Shown here piece after piece: positions 27,177-36,050 of a DNA stretch of 64,000 nt (the first letter of the stretch is position 1; every line of letters begins with the position of its first letter). This stretch comes from Comamonadaceae bacterium OS-1 (GTDB lineage: Bacteria > Pseudomonadota > Gammaproteobacteria > Burkholderiales > Burkholderiaceae_C): NCBI GenBank assembly GCA_027923965.1, contig AP026969.1, forward strand, positions 2,232,001 to 2,296,000, read 5' to 3'. Below the pieces are notes generated by a model, which was given only the letters and a program-made list of their open reading frames with translations, was not told where the DNA came from and made no database searches. Made by a program: the position numbers and the translations under genes.

Positions 27177-27679
27177 GGAACAACTTTCAGGTGCACCGGC
27201 TCGGCGCGGCCTTCCACCAGGGCGCGCAGGCGCTCGCGGCCACGCGACAGGCGCGACATTACCGTGCCGATGGGGACGCCCAGGGTGCTGGCGATTTCGG
27301 CATAGGCCATGTCTTCCAGCGCCACCAGCAACAGAATTTCTTGCTGCTCGTGCGGCAGCAAGGCCAGGGCGGCCTGCAGGTCCAGCACCTCCAGGCGCTC
27401 GCTGTGATTGGCCGCAACCGGACTCTCGGGCGTAACGTCGTCGAGCTCCACCGTGGCCAGCCGGGGGCGGCGCTGGCCGTCTGCGTGCAGGTTGTGCATG
27501 ATGCCGAACAGCCAGGCGCGCATGTCGGCCACGCCGCGCCACAGGCTGGCTTTGGTCCAGGCGCGCTCCAGGGTGTCTTGCACCAGGTCGTCGGCATCTT
27601 CGCGGTTGCGCACCAGGGCCCGCGCGTAGCGGCGCAGGCGCGGCACGGCGCTGAGAAGTTGCAGGTCGTCCTGGGGCAT
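27173..27679 (-). CDS. ECF RNA polymerase sigma factor
   Basis: 168 residues. Region 2 is RNREDADDLVQDTLERAW and region 4 is LLVALEDMAYAEIASTLGVPIGTVMSRLSRGRERLR. It starts 7 nt after the COG4315 gene stop and overlaps the anti-sigma gene, so the three genes form an operon transcribed leftwards. Which promoter it recognises is unknown. Confidence 0.95.
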   Translation of the reverse strand: MPQDDLQLLSAVPRLRRYARALVRNREDADDLVQDTLERAWTKASLWRGVADMRAWLFGIMHNLHADGQRRPRLATVELDDVTPESPVAANHSERLEVLDLQAALALLPHEQQEILLLVALEDMAYAEIASTLGVPIGTVMSRLSRGRERLRALVEGRAEPVHLKVVP

Positions 27680-27686
27680 AGTGCCC

Positions 27687-28058
27687 TTATTTCACCAGGT
27701 GCCAGACATCCTTGAAGTTGTCGCCCATGCGGTCGGCGGCGGTTTTGTCGTTCTGGAAGAAATACAGCGGCTTGCCCTTGTAGGCCCACTGCTTGCCGCC
27801 GTCGTCGCGCGTAACCAGGGTGAAGCCGTCCTGGGGCTGGTCGTTAGCACCAGCCATCAGCGGCGGCCACAGCGTGGCGCAGGGGCCGTTGCACACGCTT
27901 TTGCCGTTGCCTGCCATGTCTTTGTCAAAGGTGTACAGGGCCATGCCGTTGGGGCCTACGAGCACGCCACCGGCCATTTTGGCAGGGGCATCGGCGGCGC
28001 TGGCGGCCAGGGCGGCACAGCCGAGCAAGAGGGCCGCGGCAAAGGATTTGGTGAACAT
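27687..28058 (-). CDS. Exported COG4315 family protein
   Basis: 123 residues from the ATG at 28058. After a signal peptide (FAAALLLGCAALAASA), the protein carries MAGGVLVGPNGMALYTFDKDMAGNGKSVCNGPCATLWPPL and ..YFFQNDKTAADRMGDNFKDVWHLV. These are two copies of the YTFD/CxxxC...LWPP and the YFF repeat (PF03640). The function is unknown and may relate to heme or redox. It heads the sigma/anti-sigma operon, a recurrent arrangement. Confidence 0.9.
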   Translation of the reverse strand: MFTKSFAAALLLGCAALAASAADAPAKMAGGVLVGPNGMALYTFDKDMAGNGKSVCNGPCATLWPPLMAGANDQPQDGFTLVTRDDGGKQWAYKGKPLYFFQNDKTAADRMGDNFKDVWHLVK

Positions 28059-28119
28059 GGTTGGATTCCTTGGGGTTAAAACCAGGCAAGAGCGCCTATG
28101 TCCGGGTAGACGCAAAGTG

Positions 28120-29196
28120 TCAGCGGTTTATTCCCGCTGGCGCAGAAATAATTTCTGCCACCAGGTGGTTGATGCCCGCCCCACCCACCACCAGCCAGGC
28201 AAACAACAGCCCGGCCAGGAGCAGAGGCCGCATGCCCGCGCGGCGGATGGCCCCCAGCTGGGTGGACAGGCCCAGGGCCACCATGGCCATGGCCAGCAGC
28301 GCCGTGTCCACCTGGTTGCCCACAGTGACCACTTGCGCAGGCAAAACCTGCAGCGAATGGAACAGCACCATGGCTACAAAGCCCAGGGCAAACCACGGAA
28401 TGGCCAGCGGCTGCGGAGCCCGGTGTGCTCCATCGCGGGCCAGCCAGGCCGACAGCGCCAGCAGCACCGGGGCCAGCATCATCACCCGCACCATCTTGGC
28501 GATCACCGCGGCATCGGCTGCTTCGGGCGCTATGGAACGCGCCGCAGCCACCACCTGCGCCACCTCGTGGATGGTGGAGCCCGCATAGATGCCAAAGCCA
28601 TGGGCACCGCCCGGCACCCACTGCGCCTGCAGGTTTAGCGTGTACAGCAGCGGGTAGGCAAAGGTGGCCAGCGTGCCAAACACCACCACCGTGGCCACCG
28701 CCACCGTGACCTGCTCGGCCCGGGCCCGCAGCACCGGCTCGGTGGCCATCACCGCAGCGGCCCCGCAGACGGCGCTGCCCATGCCGATCAACAGCGCAGA
28801 GTTACGCTCCAAGCCCAGCCAGCGCGTGCCCACCCAGCCGGCCAGCCCCAGGGTGGAGCCCAGCACCAGCGCGTCAATCAGCACCCCGGCCAGACCCACG
28901 CTGGCGATGTCTTGCGTGGTCAGGCGCAGGCCGTACAGCACCACGCCCAGGCGCAGCAGGCGCTGCTTGGCAACGTGCACCCCGGGGCCGCTGGTGGGAG
29001 CCCAGCGCGGGTAGACGGTGTTGCCCACCAGCATGCCCAGCACGATGGCCAAGGTCAGTGCGCCCAGGCCGTGCGCCTGGAACACGGGCAGGCCGCCCAG
29101 CGCCATGGCACAGGCCGCCAAAGCCGCGCACAGCGCCAGCCCCGGCAAGAGGCGCAAACGAGGGGCAAGTGCGGGTGCGAGAAGCGTGGCGGTCAT
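28120..29196 (-). CDS. YeiH family putative sulfate exporter
   Basis: 358 residues, ten or so helices with GMLVGNTVYP, HVAKQRLLRLGVVLYGLRLT, GMGSAVCGAAAVMATEPV and YAGSTIHEVAQVVAAARS, all signatures of the UPF0324/YeiH group. Family members are annotated as sulfate or sulfonate-related exporters without strong proof. It is divergent from a LysR regulator with about 120 nt between starts, the same arrangement as yeiH-yeiE in enterics. Confidence 0.92.
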   Translation of the reverse strand: MTATLLAPALAPRLRLLPGLALCAALAACAMALGGLPVFQAHGLGALTLAIVLGMLVGNTVYPRWAPTSGPGVHVAKQRLLRLGVVLYGLRLTTQDIASVGLAGVLIDALVLGSTLGLAGWVGTRWLGLERNSALLIGMGSAVCGAAAVMATEPVLRARAEQVTVAVATVVVFGTLATFAYPLLYTLNLQAQWVPGGAHGFGIYAGSTIHEVAQVVAAARSIAPEAADAAVIAKMVRVMMLAPVLLALSAWLARDGAHRAPQPLAIPWFALGFVAMVLFHSLQVLPAQVVTVGNQVDTALLAMAMVALGLSTQLGAIRRAGMRPLLLAGLLFAWLVVGGAGINHLVAEIISAPAGINR

Positions 29197-29316
29197 GGTG
29201 GCGGGCAGGTAGGTTCGGGGAATGGATCGGACTGTAGACAGCCCACTTCAAACCGTCCAACTGCTTGTTTCTGTAATATGTATCTACCCAATCGTTATAT
29301 AGAAAGCCCCGCCGCC

Positions 29317-30249
29317 ATGGATGTCCTGCGCCTGACCCTGCGCCAATTGCAGATTTTTGTGGCCGTGGCCCAGGGTGGCAGCACCACCGCGGCCAGCGTG
29401 GCGATTGCGCTGTCGCAGTCGGCCACCAGCTCGGCCGTGACCGAACTGGAGCGACTGCTGTCGCTGCAACTCTTTGACCGCGTGGGCAAGCGCCTGCTGC
29501 TCAACGACAACGGCCGCGCCCTGCTGCCGCGCGCGCTGGCCCTGCTGGACGGGGCCGCAGGCATTGAGCAGATGGCGCGGGATGGACGTGACCAGGCCCA
29601 GTCGCTGCGCATCGGCGCCAGCACCACCATCGGCAACTATGTGCTGCCGCCGCTACTGGGGGCCTGGGCGGACTGGCAGGCCGCGGCGCAGGCCAGCGCC
29701 TGGCAGTCCCGGGTGCAGATCGGCAACACCGCCGCAGTCGCCCGTGCGGTGGCCGACTTTGCGCTGGACCTGGGCCTGATCGAAGGGGCCTGCCACGAGG
29801 CCACGCTGCAGGTTACGCCCTGGCTACAAGACACCCTCGTGCTGGTGGCCGCACCCACGCACCCGCTGGCCCAAGAAAAAACCGCCACGCTGGACGGCCT
29901 GCGCGAAGCCGTGTGGCTGCTGCGCGAACCCGGCTCCGGCACCCGCGAAACCACCGACCAGGCGCTGCTGCCGCACCTGCACGCCTACCGGCGCAGCATC
30001 GAGCTCGGCAGTTCCGAAGCCATGCAGCAGGCGGCGGTGCACGGTTTAGGGATTGCCTGCCTGTCCCGCTGGGTGGTGCAGGACAAGCTGGCGGCCGGGC
30101 AGTTGCGCTGCCTGGAAACGCCTTGGCCTGCCATCCAGCGCCAATGCCACCTCATCGTGCCGCGACACAAGCAGGTCACGCCCGCCTTGCAGGCTTTCAT
30201 CAACTTTGCAACAACCCCTGGGAATGCTGCGCTGATGCAAAAGCACTAG
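29317..30249 (+). CDS. LysR-family regulator, likely of the divergent YeiH gene
   Basis: 310 residues from the ATG at 29317 (MDVLRLTLRQLQIFVAVAQGG). The N-terminal helix-turn-helix runs to VTELERLLSLQLFDRVGKRL, followed by an effector domain with IGASTTIGNYVLPPLLGAWA and LREPGSGTRETTD. The regulator lies head-to-head with the YeiH gene and is YeiE/CbbR-like in sequence style. A binding site is expected in the 120-nt gap but no TTA-N7-TAA was fixed with confidence. Confidence 0.92.
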   Translation: MDVLRLTLRQLQIFVAVAQGGSTTAASVAIALSQSATSSAVTELERLLSLQLFDRVGKRLLLNDNGRALLPRALALLDGAAGIEQMARDGRDQAQSLRIGASTTIGNYVLPPLLGAWADWQAAAQASAWQSRVQIGNTAAVARAVADFALDLGLIEGACHEATLQVTPWLQDTLVLVAAPTHPLAQEKTATLDGLREAVWLLREPGSGTRETTDQALLPHLHAYRRSIELGSSEAMQQAAVHGLGIACLSRWVVQDKLAAGQLRCLETPWPAIQRQCHLIVPRHKQVTPALQAFINFATTPGNAALMQKH

Positions 30250-30275
30250 AGTTGGTGGCAACCCAGGAGCCCGCC

Positions 30276-30839
30276 ATGCACCCCACCCTCTACGCCATCG
30301 CCTTGGCGCTCGTCGCCAGCAGTCTGCCTGCCGCAGCCCAAACCGCACCCGCCTCGTGTCCCGCCTTGCTGCAGCACCAGTTCCCGCGCCTGCAGGACGA
30401 AGCACCGCAGAACCTGTGCCAGTACGCTGGCCGTGTGGTGCTGGTGGTCAACACCGCCAGCTACTGCGGTTTTGCGGGCCAGTTCGAGGGGCTGGAGGCG
30501 CTGTACGCCAAGCAAAAAGACAAGGGCCTGGTGGTGCTGGGCTTTCCGTCCAACGACTTCGCGCAAGAGGCCAAGACCTCCAAGGAAATTGCCGACTTCT
30601 GCTTCAACACCTATGGCGTGAAGTTCCCGATGATGGGCAAGTCGGTCGTGTCGGGCGCGGGCAAGAATGCGTTTTACGCCGAGCTGGTCAAGGCCACCGG
30701 CCAGGAGCCGCGCTGGAACTTCTACAAGTACCTGATCGACCGCAAAGGCCAGGTGGTGGACAGCTACAACTCCATGACCGGGCCTGACAGCCCCAAGCTG
30801 CTGGCGGCCATCGACAAGGCTTTGGCGCAAAAACAATAG
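30276..30839 (+). CDS. Glutathione peroxidase family protein, exported
   Basis: 187 residues from the ATG at 30276. Signal peptide ALALVASSLPAAAQ suggests a periplasmic location, unlike typical cytosolic GPx. VVNTASYCGFAGQFEGLEALY contains the peroxidatic Cys64 (no selenocysteine). The tetrad Gln motif reads FPSNDF instead of FPCNQF, and RWNFYKYLID supplies the Trp/Asn part. It begins 26 nt after the LysR stop. The likely role is removal of peroxides in the periplasm, with thioredoxin- or thiol-dependent recycling inferred. Confidence 0.9.
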   Translation: MHPTLYAIALALVASSLPAAAQTAPASCPALLQHQFPRLQDEAPQNLCQYAGRVVLVVNTASYCGFAGQFEGLEALYAKQKDKGLVVLGFPSNDFAQEAKTSKEIADFCFNTYGVKFPMMGKSVVSGAGKNAFYAELVKATGQEPRWNFYKYLIDRKGQVVDSYNSMTGPDSPKLLAAIDKALAQKQ

Positions 30840-30916
30840 CAAAAATAGATGCATTCAATCGGCACGCCATGCTTATCCAATAAGCACGACCAGCTCCTGA
30901 TTAAATAGCAATTTCC
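30837..30916. repeat. Dispersed palindromic intergenic repeat
   Basis: TGCTTATCCAATAAGCAC forms a clean dyad flanked by GGCACGCC and GACCAGCTCCTGATTAAATAGCAA, between convergent genes. Confidence 0.85.
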
Positions 30917-31552
30917 TTAATTTTTACTGGATTCCATCGCAAACCGCAGCAGCGCGGCACTGCTGTCCAGGTGGAAGCGCTGGCGGATGTTGGCGCGGTG
31001 CGCGTCCACGGTGCGAAAGTCGATGGCGAGAACGCGGGCAATCTCCTTGCTGGTCAGGCCTTGCGCCACCAGGGCCAGCACCTCGGCCTCGCGGGCGGTC
31101 AGGCTGGGCTGCTGCTGGCGGCGCTCCAGGGCGCGCATCAGGCCCGCGGGGTAGTGGGTGGAGCCGCCCATCACCGCCTCGATGGCCTTGACAATCACCT
31201 CCACCTCCGACTCTTTGACCACAAAGCCAGCGGCCCCGGCATCGAAGGCCTGCAGCATGTGCTCTACCTGCGTGGAGGCCGTAAACACCACGTAGCGGAT
31301 GCCCGGCTGGCGTGCGCTCAGCCGCTCGATCAGGGTGATGCCGCTGGTGGGCTGCATGCGCAGGTCGGTGAGCACGATGTCGGGCTGGCTTTGCTCGGCC
31401 AGCACCAGGGCTTCTTCGGCGCTGCGGGCCTGGGCCACCACCTGCACCGGCGGGCCGTAGGTGGTGAGCAGGCTGACCAGGCTGTGCAGCACGATGGGGT
31501 GGTCGTCCACGATCAGCAGCTTGATGGGGGCGCGGGCGGTGGAGGGGGTCAC
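30917..31552 (-). CDS. LuxR-type response regulator (partner of the cache kinase)
   Basis: 211 residues. Receiver with acidic pocket Asp16/Asp17, phosphorylation Asp63 (DIVLTDLRM) and Lys113. A GerE helix-turn-helix follows (LTAREAEVLALVAQGLTSKEIARVLAIDFRTVDAHR). It overlaps the kinase gene by 4 nt. Together they lie head-to-head with cstA, which is their probable target by position. Confidence 0.94.
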   Translation of the reverse strand: MTPSTARAPIKLLIVDDHPIVLHSLVSLLTTYGPPVQVVAQARSAEEALVLAEQSQPDIVLTDLRMQPTSGITLIERLSARQPGIRYVVFTASTQVEHMLQAFDAGAAGFVVKESEVEVIVKAIEAVMGGSTHYPAGLMRALERRQQQPSLTAREAEVLALVAQGLTSKEIARVLAIDFRTVDAHRANIRQRFHLDSSAALLRFAMESSKN

Positions 31553-32910
31553 GGTTTCAGGGCTTCCGGGGGCAAATAAGCGGTCAAAACGGTAGCACCG
31601 GGCTCTGACTGCAGGCTGAACTGCCCGCCCAGGGTGGCGATGCGTTCACGCATGTGGGTCAGGCCCAGGCCTTCACGCACCTGGCGCTGGCTGGCCTGCA
31701 CGTCAAAACCCTTGCCGTCGTCGCCCAATTCCAGGTGCAAACCTGCAGCATCGTGCCGCAGGCGCAGCACGACGCGGCGGGCCTGGGCGTGCTTTTCCAC
31801 ATTGCCCAGCGCCTCTTGCAGCACCCGGAACACGGCGGTGGCCACGGCATCCGGGAGCTGGGGCAACACATCGACCCGCGCATCCACCGCGATGCCGGTG
31901 CGCTCGCCAAATTCGCGGGCAATCTGGGCCACGGCACCGGCCAGGCCCACGTCGTCCAGCAGCGTGGGGCGCAGGTCGTGCGAGATGCGGCGCACGTCGC
32001 GCATCACGCCCTGCATCAGATCCAGCCCGCTGCGCAGGGTGGCTGGGGCATCACCGCCACCGCGCTGCACCTGCACCAGGGCCGACTCGAAGACAAACTT
32101 CACCGACACCAGCCACTGGCTGATGCCGTCGTGCAGCTCGCGCGAGACGCGGGAGCGCTCGGCCTCTTGCGACAGCACGACCTTCTGGGCCATGGCGCGC
32201 AACCGGGCATCGGCGGCGCGCTGCTCCACCAAATTCAAGGCAAATCCGCCCCCAGCGACCAGCAGCAGGGCGGCGAGTGCTATCCAAAGTATCTGGTTGC
32301 GGGTTTGCACGATGGCCGCCGCGGTGGAGCTGGAAATCAGCGCCTGGGTTTCCTGCAGATGGTCCAGGTACAGGCCGGTGCCCACCACCCAGCCCCAGGC
32401 GGGGATGAATTCCACATAGCCCAGCTTGCGCTCCACGCGGTGGGTGGAGGGCCGGTTCCAGGGGTAGTCCACAAAGCCGCCGCCGGTCTGGGCCCGGGCC
32501 ACCAGCTGCTGGATGGTCAGGCCGCCCGCGGCATCGCGCAGCTCCCATTGGCTGCGCCCTTCTAGCTGCGGTAGGCGCGGGTGCATCAGGCTGTTGCCGT
32601 TCTGGTCGTAGACGAAAAAGTAGTTGTCCTCGTCAAAGTCCATGCGCCGCAACAGGGCCAGGGCCTGCTGTTGGGCGGCGGCCACATCGCCTTTTTGCTC
32701 CACCAGGGTGGCAATGGCGCGCAGGCCCACGCGCACAAAATGCGCCAGCTCGTCCTTGCGGGCCTGCAGCAAAATGGGCTGCACCGCCGCGATCTGCGCC
32801 TGGGCCAGCTGGTCGGACTGCTGGCGCACCGTCCAGGCCACCGCCACCATCGCCAGCAGCAGCGGCACGGCGGCCAGCAGCAGCACTTTCCACCGTAAAC
32901 GCATTGCCAT
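31549..32910 (-). CDS. Sensor histidine kinase with single cache domain (HisKA_3 type)
   Basis: 453 residues from the ATG at 32910 (a second ATG at 32904 has the better-spaced AAAGGA). Two membrane helices (about 8-27 and 205-228) enclose a periplasmic sCache_2-like domain with DFDEDNYFFVYDQNGNSLMHP and WGWVVGTGLYLD. A HisKA_3 region follows (SRELHDGISQWL, His259), then an HATPase with GLGLTHMRERI. Cache_2 domains often bind small carboxylates. The divergence from cstA suggests pyruvate or a similar acid as signal; that is inference. Confidence 0.92.
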   Translation of the reverse strand: MAMRLRWKVLLLAAVPLLLAMVAVAWTVRQQSDQLAQAQIAAVQPILLQARKDELAHFVRVGLRAIATLVEQKGDVAAAQQQALALLRRMDFDEDNYFFVYDQNGNSLMHPRLPQLEGRSQWELRDAAGGLTIQQLVARAQTGGGFVDYPWNRPSTHRVERKLGYVEFIPAWGWVVGTGLYLDHLQETQALISSSTAAAIVQTRNQILWIALAALLLVAGGGFALNLVEQRAADARLRAMAQKVVLSQEAERSRVSRELHDGISQWLVSVKFVFESALVQVQRGGGDAPATLRSGLDLMQGVMRDVRRISHDLRPTLLDDVGLAGAVAQIAREFGERTGIAVDARVDVLPQLPDAVATAVFRVLQEALGNVEKHAQARRVVLRLRHDAAGLHLELGDDGKGFDVQASQRQVREGLGLTHMRERIATLGGQFSLQSEPGATVLTAYLPPEALKP

Positions 32911-33063
32911 CCTTTCGTGCCCAAAGCCAAGATGGTAGACCGCCTGGCGCTAGGGAAAACGCTTACGTACTCACACAGGGCGGTGCTCCGCACTAGCACC
33001 AATGTTTTGGCTTGTCGCGGCATGAATACTCAAGTGGTTCATTTTTAACAACGAGACAAGAGC

Positions 33064-35166
33064 ATGCACACTCAACCAAAAAGCTGGACCCAGCACGCCC
33101 TGTGGGCGCTGGTGGCGCTGGGCGGCGCGGGGGCACTGGCCACCATTGCGCTGCACCGGGGCGAAACCGTCAACGCCCTGTGGGTGGTGGCCACGGCGAT
33201 TGCGGTGTACCTGATCGCCTACCGCTACTACAGCCTGTTCATTGCCGACACGGTGCTCAAGCTCGACCCCGACCGCCCTACCCCGGCCGTGCGGCTCAAC
33301 GACGGGCTGGACTACGTTCCCACCAACAAATACGTGCTGTTTGGCCACCATTTTGCGGCGATTGCCGGGGCCGGCCCGCTGGTCGGCCCGGTGCTGGCCG
33401 CGCAAATGGGCTACCTGCCCGGCATGCTGTGGATTCTGGCGGGCGTGGTGTTTGCCGGGGCGGTGCAGGACTTCATGGTGCTGTTCATCTCGACCCGGCG
33501 CGACGGCCGCTCGCTGGGCGACCTGATCAAGTCGGAGCTGGGCGCGGTGCCCGGGGTGATTGCGCTGTTCGGCACCTTCATGATCATGGTGATCATTTTG
33601 GCGGTGCTGGCGCTGATTGTGGTCAAGGCCCTGGCCGAAAGCCCCTGGGGCACGTTTACCGTGGCGGCCACCATTCCGCTGGCGCTGTTCATGGGCGTGT
33701 ATACCCGCTACATCCGCCCCGGCAAGATTGGCGAGGTGTCGGTGATCGGCTTTGTGCTGCTGATCGCCTCCATCGTCGGCGGCGGCCAGGTGGCAGCCAG
33801 CCCCGAATGGGCACCCATGTTCACGTTTGACGGCAAGCAGCTCACCTGGATCTTGATTGCCTACGGTTTCATTGCATCCGTGCTGCCGGTGTGGCTGCTG
33901 CTGGCCCCGCGCGACTATTTGTCCACCTTCTTGAAGATCGGCGCGATTCTGGCGCTGGCCATCGGCATCGTGGTGATTGCCCCCGACCTGAAGATGCCCG
34001 CCATCACCCGCTTTGTGGATGGCAGCGGCCCGGTGTGGGCAGGCAGCCTGTTTCCGTTCCTGTTCATCACCATCGCCTGCGGCGCGGTGTCGGGCTTTCA
34101 CGCGCTGATCTCGTCGGGCACCACGCCCAAGCTGCTGGAAAACGAGGCCCAGGCCCGCTTCATCGGCTACGGCGCGATGCTGATGGAGTCTTTTGTGGCC
34201 ATCATGGCCCTGGTGGCCGCGTCCATCATCGAGCCGGGCGTGTACTTTGCGATGAACAGCCCGCTGGCCGTGCTGGGCCCTACGGCCGAAAGCGCCGCGC
34301 AGGTGATCTCGCAGTGGGGCTTCGTGGTCACGCCCGACATGCTGCTGCAAACCGCCAAGGACGTGGGCGAAACCACCATCATCTCGCGGGCCGGTGGCGC
34401 ACCCACGCTGGCCGTGGGCATGGCGCAAATCTTCTCGCACATGGTGGGCGGCAAGGCCATGATGGGCTTCTGGTACCACTTCGCCATTTTGTTTGAAGCC
34501 CTGTTCATCCTCACCGCGGTCGACGCGGGCACCCGTGCCGGCCGCTTCATGCTGCAAGACCTGCTGGGCACCTTTGTGCCCTCGCTGAAAAAGACCGACT
34601 CGTGGATCAGCAGCGGCCTGGCTACCGGCCTGTGCGTGGCGGCCTGGGGCTACTTTTTGTACCAGGGCGTGGTCGATCCGCTGGGCGGCATCAACACCCT
34701 GTGGCCGCTGTTCGGCATCTCCAACCAGATGCTGGCCAGCGTGGCGCTGATTCTGGGCACCGTAGTGCTGTTCAAGATGAAGCGCGAGCGCTACGCCTGG
34801 GTCAGCCTGCTGCCCGCGGGCTGGCTGCTGATCTGCACCATGACGGCTGGCTGGCAAAAGCTGTTCGATGCCAATCCCAAGATCGGCTTCCTGGCCCATG
34901 CCGCCAAGTACCGCGACGCGCTCGACCAGGGCAAGCTGCTGGCCCCCGCCAAGGCCCTTGAGGACATGCACCGCGTGGTCGTCAACGACTACATCGATGC
35001 CACGCTGTGCGCCTTCTTCATGGTGGTGGTGGTGAGCATCCTGTTCTACGGCATCCGCGCCTGCCTGGCCGCCCGCCGCGCCAGCCAGCCCACCACCCGC
35101 GAGACCGGCGTGCCCGTCGTGATGCCCGTGCGCATGACCGCCCGGGGTGGGCGCGCCAATGCTTAA
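33064..35166 (+). CDS. cstA: Carbon starvation protein CstA (pyruvate/peptide transporter family)
   Basis: 700 residues, many helices. [52 protein letters not shown] and [19 protein letters not shown] open the family; [36 protein letters not shown] and [12 protein letters not shown] follow. CstA/BtsT proteins import pyruvate or peptides during starvation. A good ribosome site precedes the ATG. It overlaps ybdD and is head-to-head with a cache kinase/LuxR pair, with 153 nt between. Confidence 0.95.
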   Translation: MHTQPKSWTQHALWALVALGGAGALATIALHRGETVNALWVVATAIAVYLIAYRYYSLFIADTVLKLDPDRPTPAVRLNDGLDYVPTNKYVLFGHHFAAIAGAGPLVGPVLAAQMGYLPGMLWILAGVVFAGAVQDFMVLFISTRRDGRSLGDLIKSELGAVPGVIALFGTFMIMVIILAVLALIVVKALAESPWGTFTVAATIPLALFMGVYTRYIRPGKIGEVSVIGFVLLIASIVGGGQVAASPEWAPMFTFDGKQLTWILIAYGFIASVLPVWLLLAPRDYLSTFLKIGAILALAIGIVVIAPDLKMPAITRFVDGSGPVWAGSLFPFLFITIACGAVSGFHALISSGTTPKLLENEAQARFIGYGAMLMESFVAIMALVAASIIEPGVYFAMNSPLAVLGPTAESAAQVISQWGFVVTPDMLLQTAKDVGETTIISRAGGAPTLAVGMAQIFSHMVGGKAMMGFWYHFAILFEALFILTAVDAGTRAGRFMLQDLLGTFVPSLKKTDSWISSGLATGLCVAAWGYFLYQGVVDPLGGINTLWPLFGISNQMLASVALILGTVVLFKMKRERYAWVSLLPAGWLLICTMTAGWQKLFDANPKIGFLAHAAKYRDALDQGKLLAPAKALEDMHRVVVNDYIDATLCAFFMVVVVSILFYGIRACLAARRASQPTTRETGVPVVMPVRMTARGGRANA

Positions 35167-35371
35167 GGAAATCGCCAATCTCGGCCAGAACCTGGGCAGC
35201 TACCTGGGCCAGACCGCCCGCCTGATGGTCGGCGTGCCCAACTACGACACCTACGTCGCCCACCAGCGCAGCCAGCACCCCGACCAGCCAGTGATGGGCT
35301 ACGAGGCCTTCTTCCGCGAGCGGCAGGAAGCGCGGTATGGGGGCAAGGGGCGTGTGGGGCGGTGTTGTTGA
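35159..35371 (+). CDS. YbdD/YjiX family small protein
   Basis: 70 residues (ATG at 35159, overlapping the cstA stop by 8 nt). [19 protein letters not shown] and [19 protein letters not shown] are the conserved YbdD/YjiX motif. The pair cstA-ybdD is widespread, and the small protein is thought to assist the transporter. Its C-terminus (VGRCC) is unusual with two cysteines. Confidence 0.9.
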   Translation: MLKEIANLGQNLGSYLGQTARLMVGVPNYDTYVAHQRSQHPDQPVMGYEAFFRERQEARYGGKGRVGRCC

Positions 35372-35404
35372 GATTTGGGGTTATTTTTCGGGTGTTAAAT
35401 CGAC

Positions 35405-35715
35405 TGCCTGCGCTGATGGGATGAGCATGAGAAGCTCTTTTTTTGATAGTGTAAAAGTGTAGCGGGTGGGGTGCCACTGTGATCCCTGGCCGGGATGTGC
35501 GCCCGGCGGCGCAGTTCCTTTTCTTTGTGTGGCCAAAGAAAAGGAACCAAAAGAAAGGCCACCCCCACTGTCTGCGCCCCGCCGCTTGCGCGTCGGGGAA
35601 CCTGCGGTGCTCGCCCAACGGGGGCAGTCCGCAAACTCGCTGCGCTCAAACACGCGTCCTGCTGATCCCCGTTGGGCTGCGCTCCTCGGCGCATACAGAG
35701 GGGGACCCCGGGGAG
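35405..35715. repeat. Left copy of a long dispersed repeat (about 310 bp, forward)
   Basis: It begins with a short-repeat piece (GATGGGATGAGCAT, then TTGATAGTGTAAAAGTGTAG), then GGCCAAAGAAAAGGAACC, GAACCTGCGGTGCTCGC and CTGCGCTCCTCGGCGCAT, ending at GAGGGGGACCCC. The same order occurs in reverse at 35866-37470. Such long units are common in Comamonadaceae. ORFs reported here are non-coding by pattern. Confidence 0.85.
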
Positions 35716-35865
35716 CGGGATCGGCCCGGCGGTGCCGGGCATCGCGCCGGTCGCGAACTGGGGGCGCTATTGGGCGCTGTGGAATCATCCCGAATCTAGC
35801 GGGCACGCCAACCCGGCTTCGTGCCCTAGGCACGATGGGGCGCTATGCGCCCCCGATCTCGCATT
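35716..35865. other. Spacer between the two long repeat copies
   Basis: About 150 bp with GGGCACG/CGTGCCC dyads near 35801-35827. It looks like degenerate repeat tail. No gene is visible. Confidence 0.5.
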
Positions 35866-36050
35866 CGGGGTCCCCCTCTAGATGCGCCGAGGAGCGCAGC
35901 TAGCGATGGATCAGGGCTGGCGTTGTTTGAGCCGCAGGCGAGTTTAGCCAGACCCCATCGATAGCGAGCACCGCAGGTTCCCCGGCGCGAGAGCGACGGG
36001 GCGCAGGTAGTGGGGGTGGCCTTTTCTTTGGTGACTTTCTTTTGGCCACG

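Noticed and set aside
32971..35178. Minus-strand ORF of 735 codons
   Set aside because: Antisense to cstA; His/Gln/Gly-rich shadow without domains.
35466..36050. ORFs in the repeat block between ybdD and the IS
   Set aside because: They lie in non-coding repeat units found in inverted copies and have no protein family resemblance.
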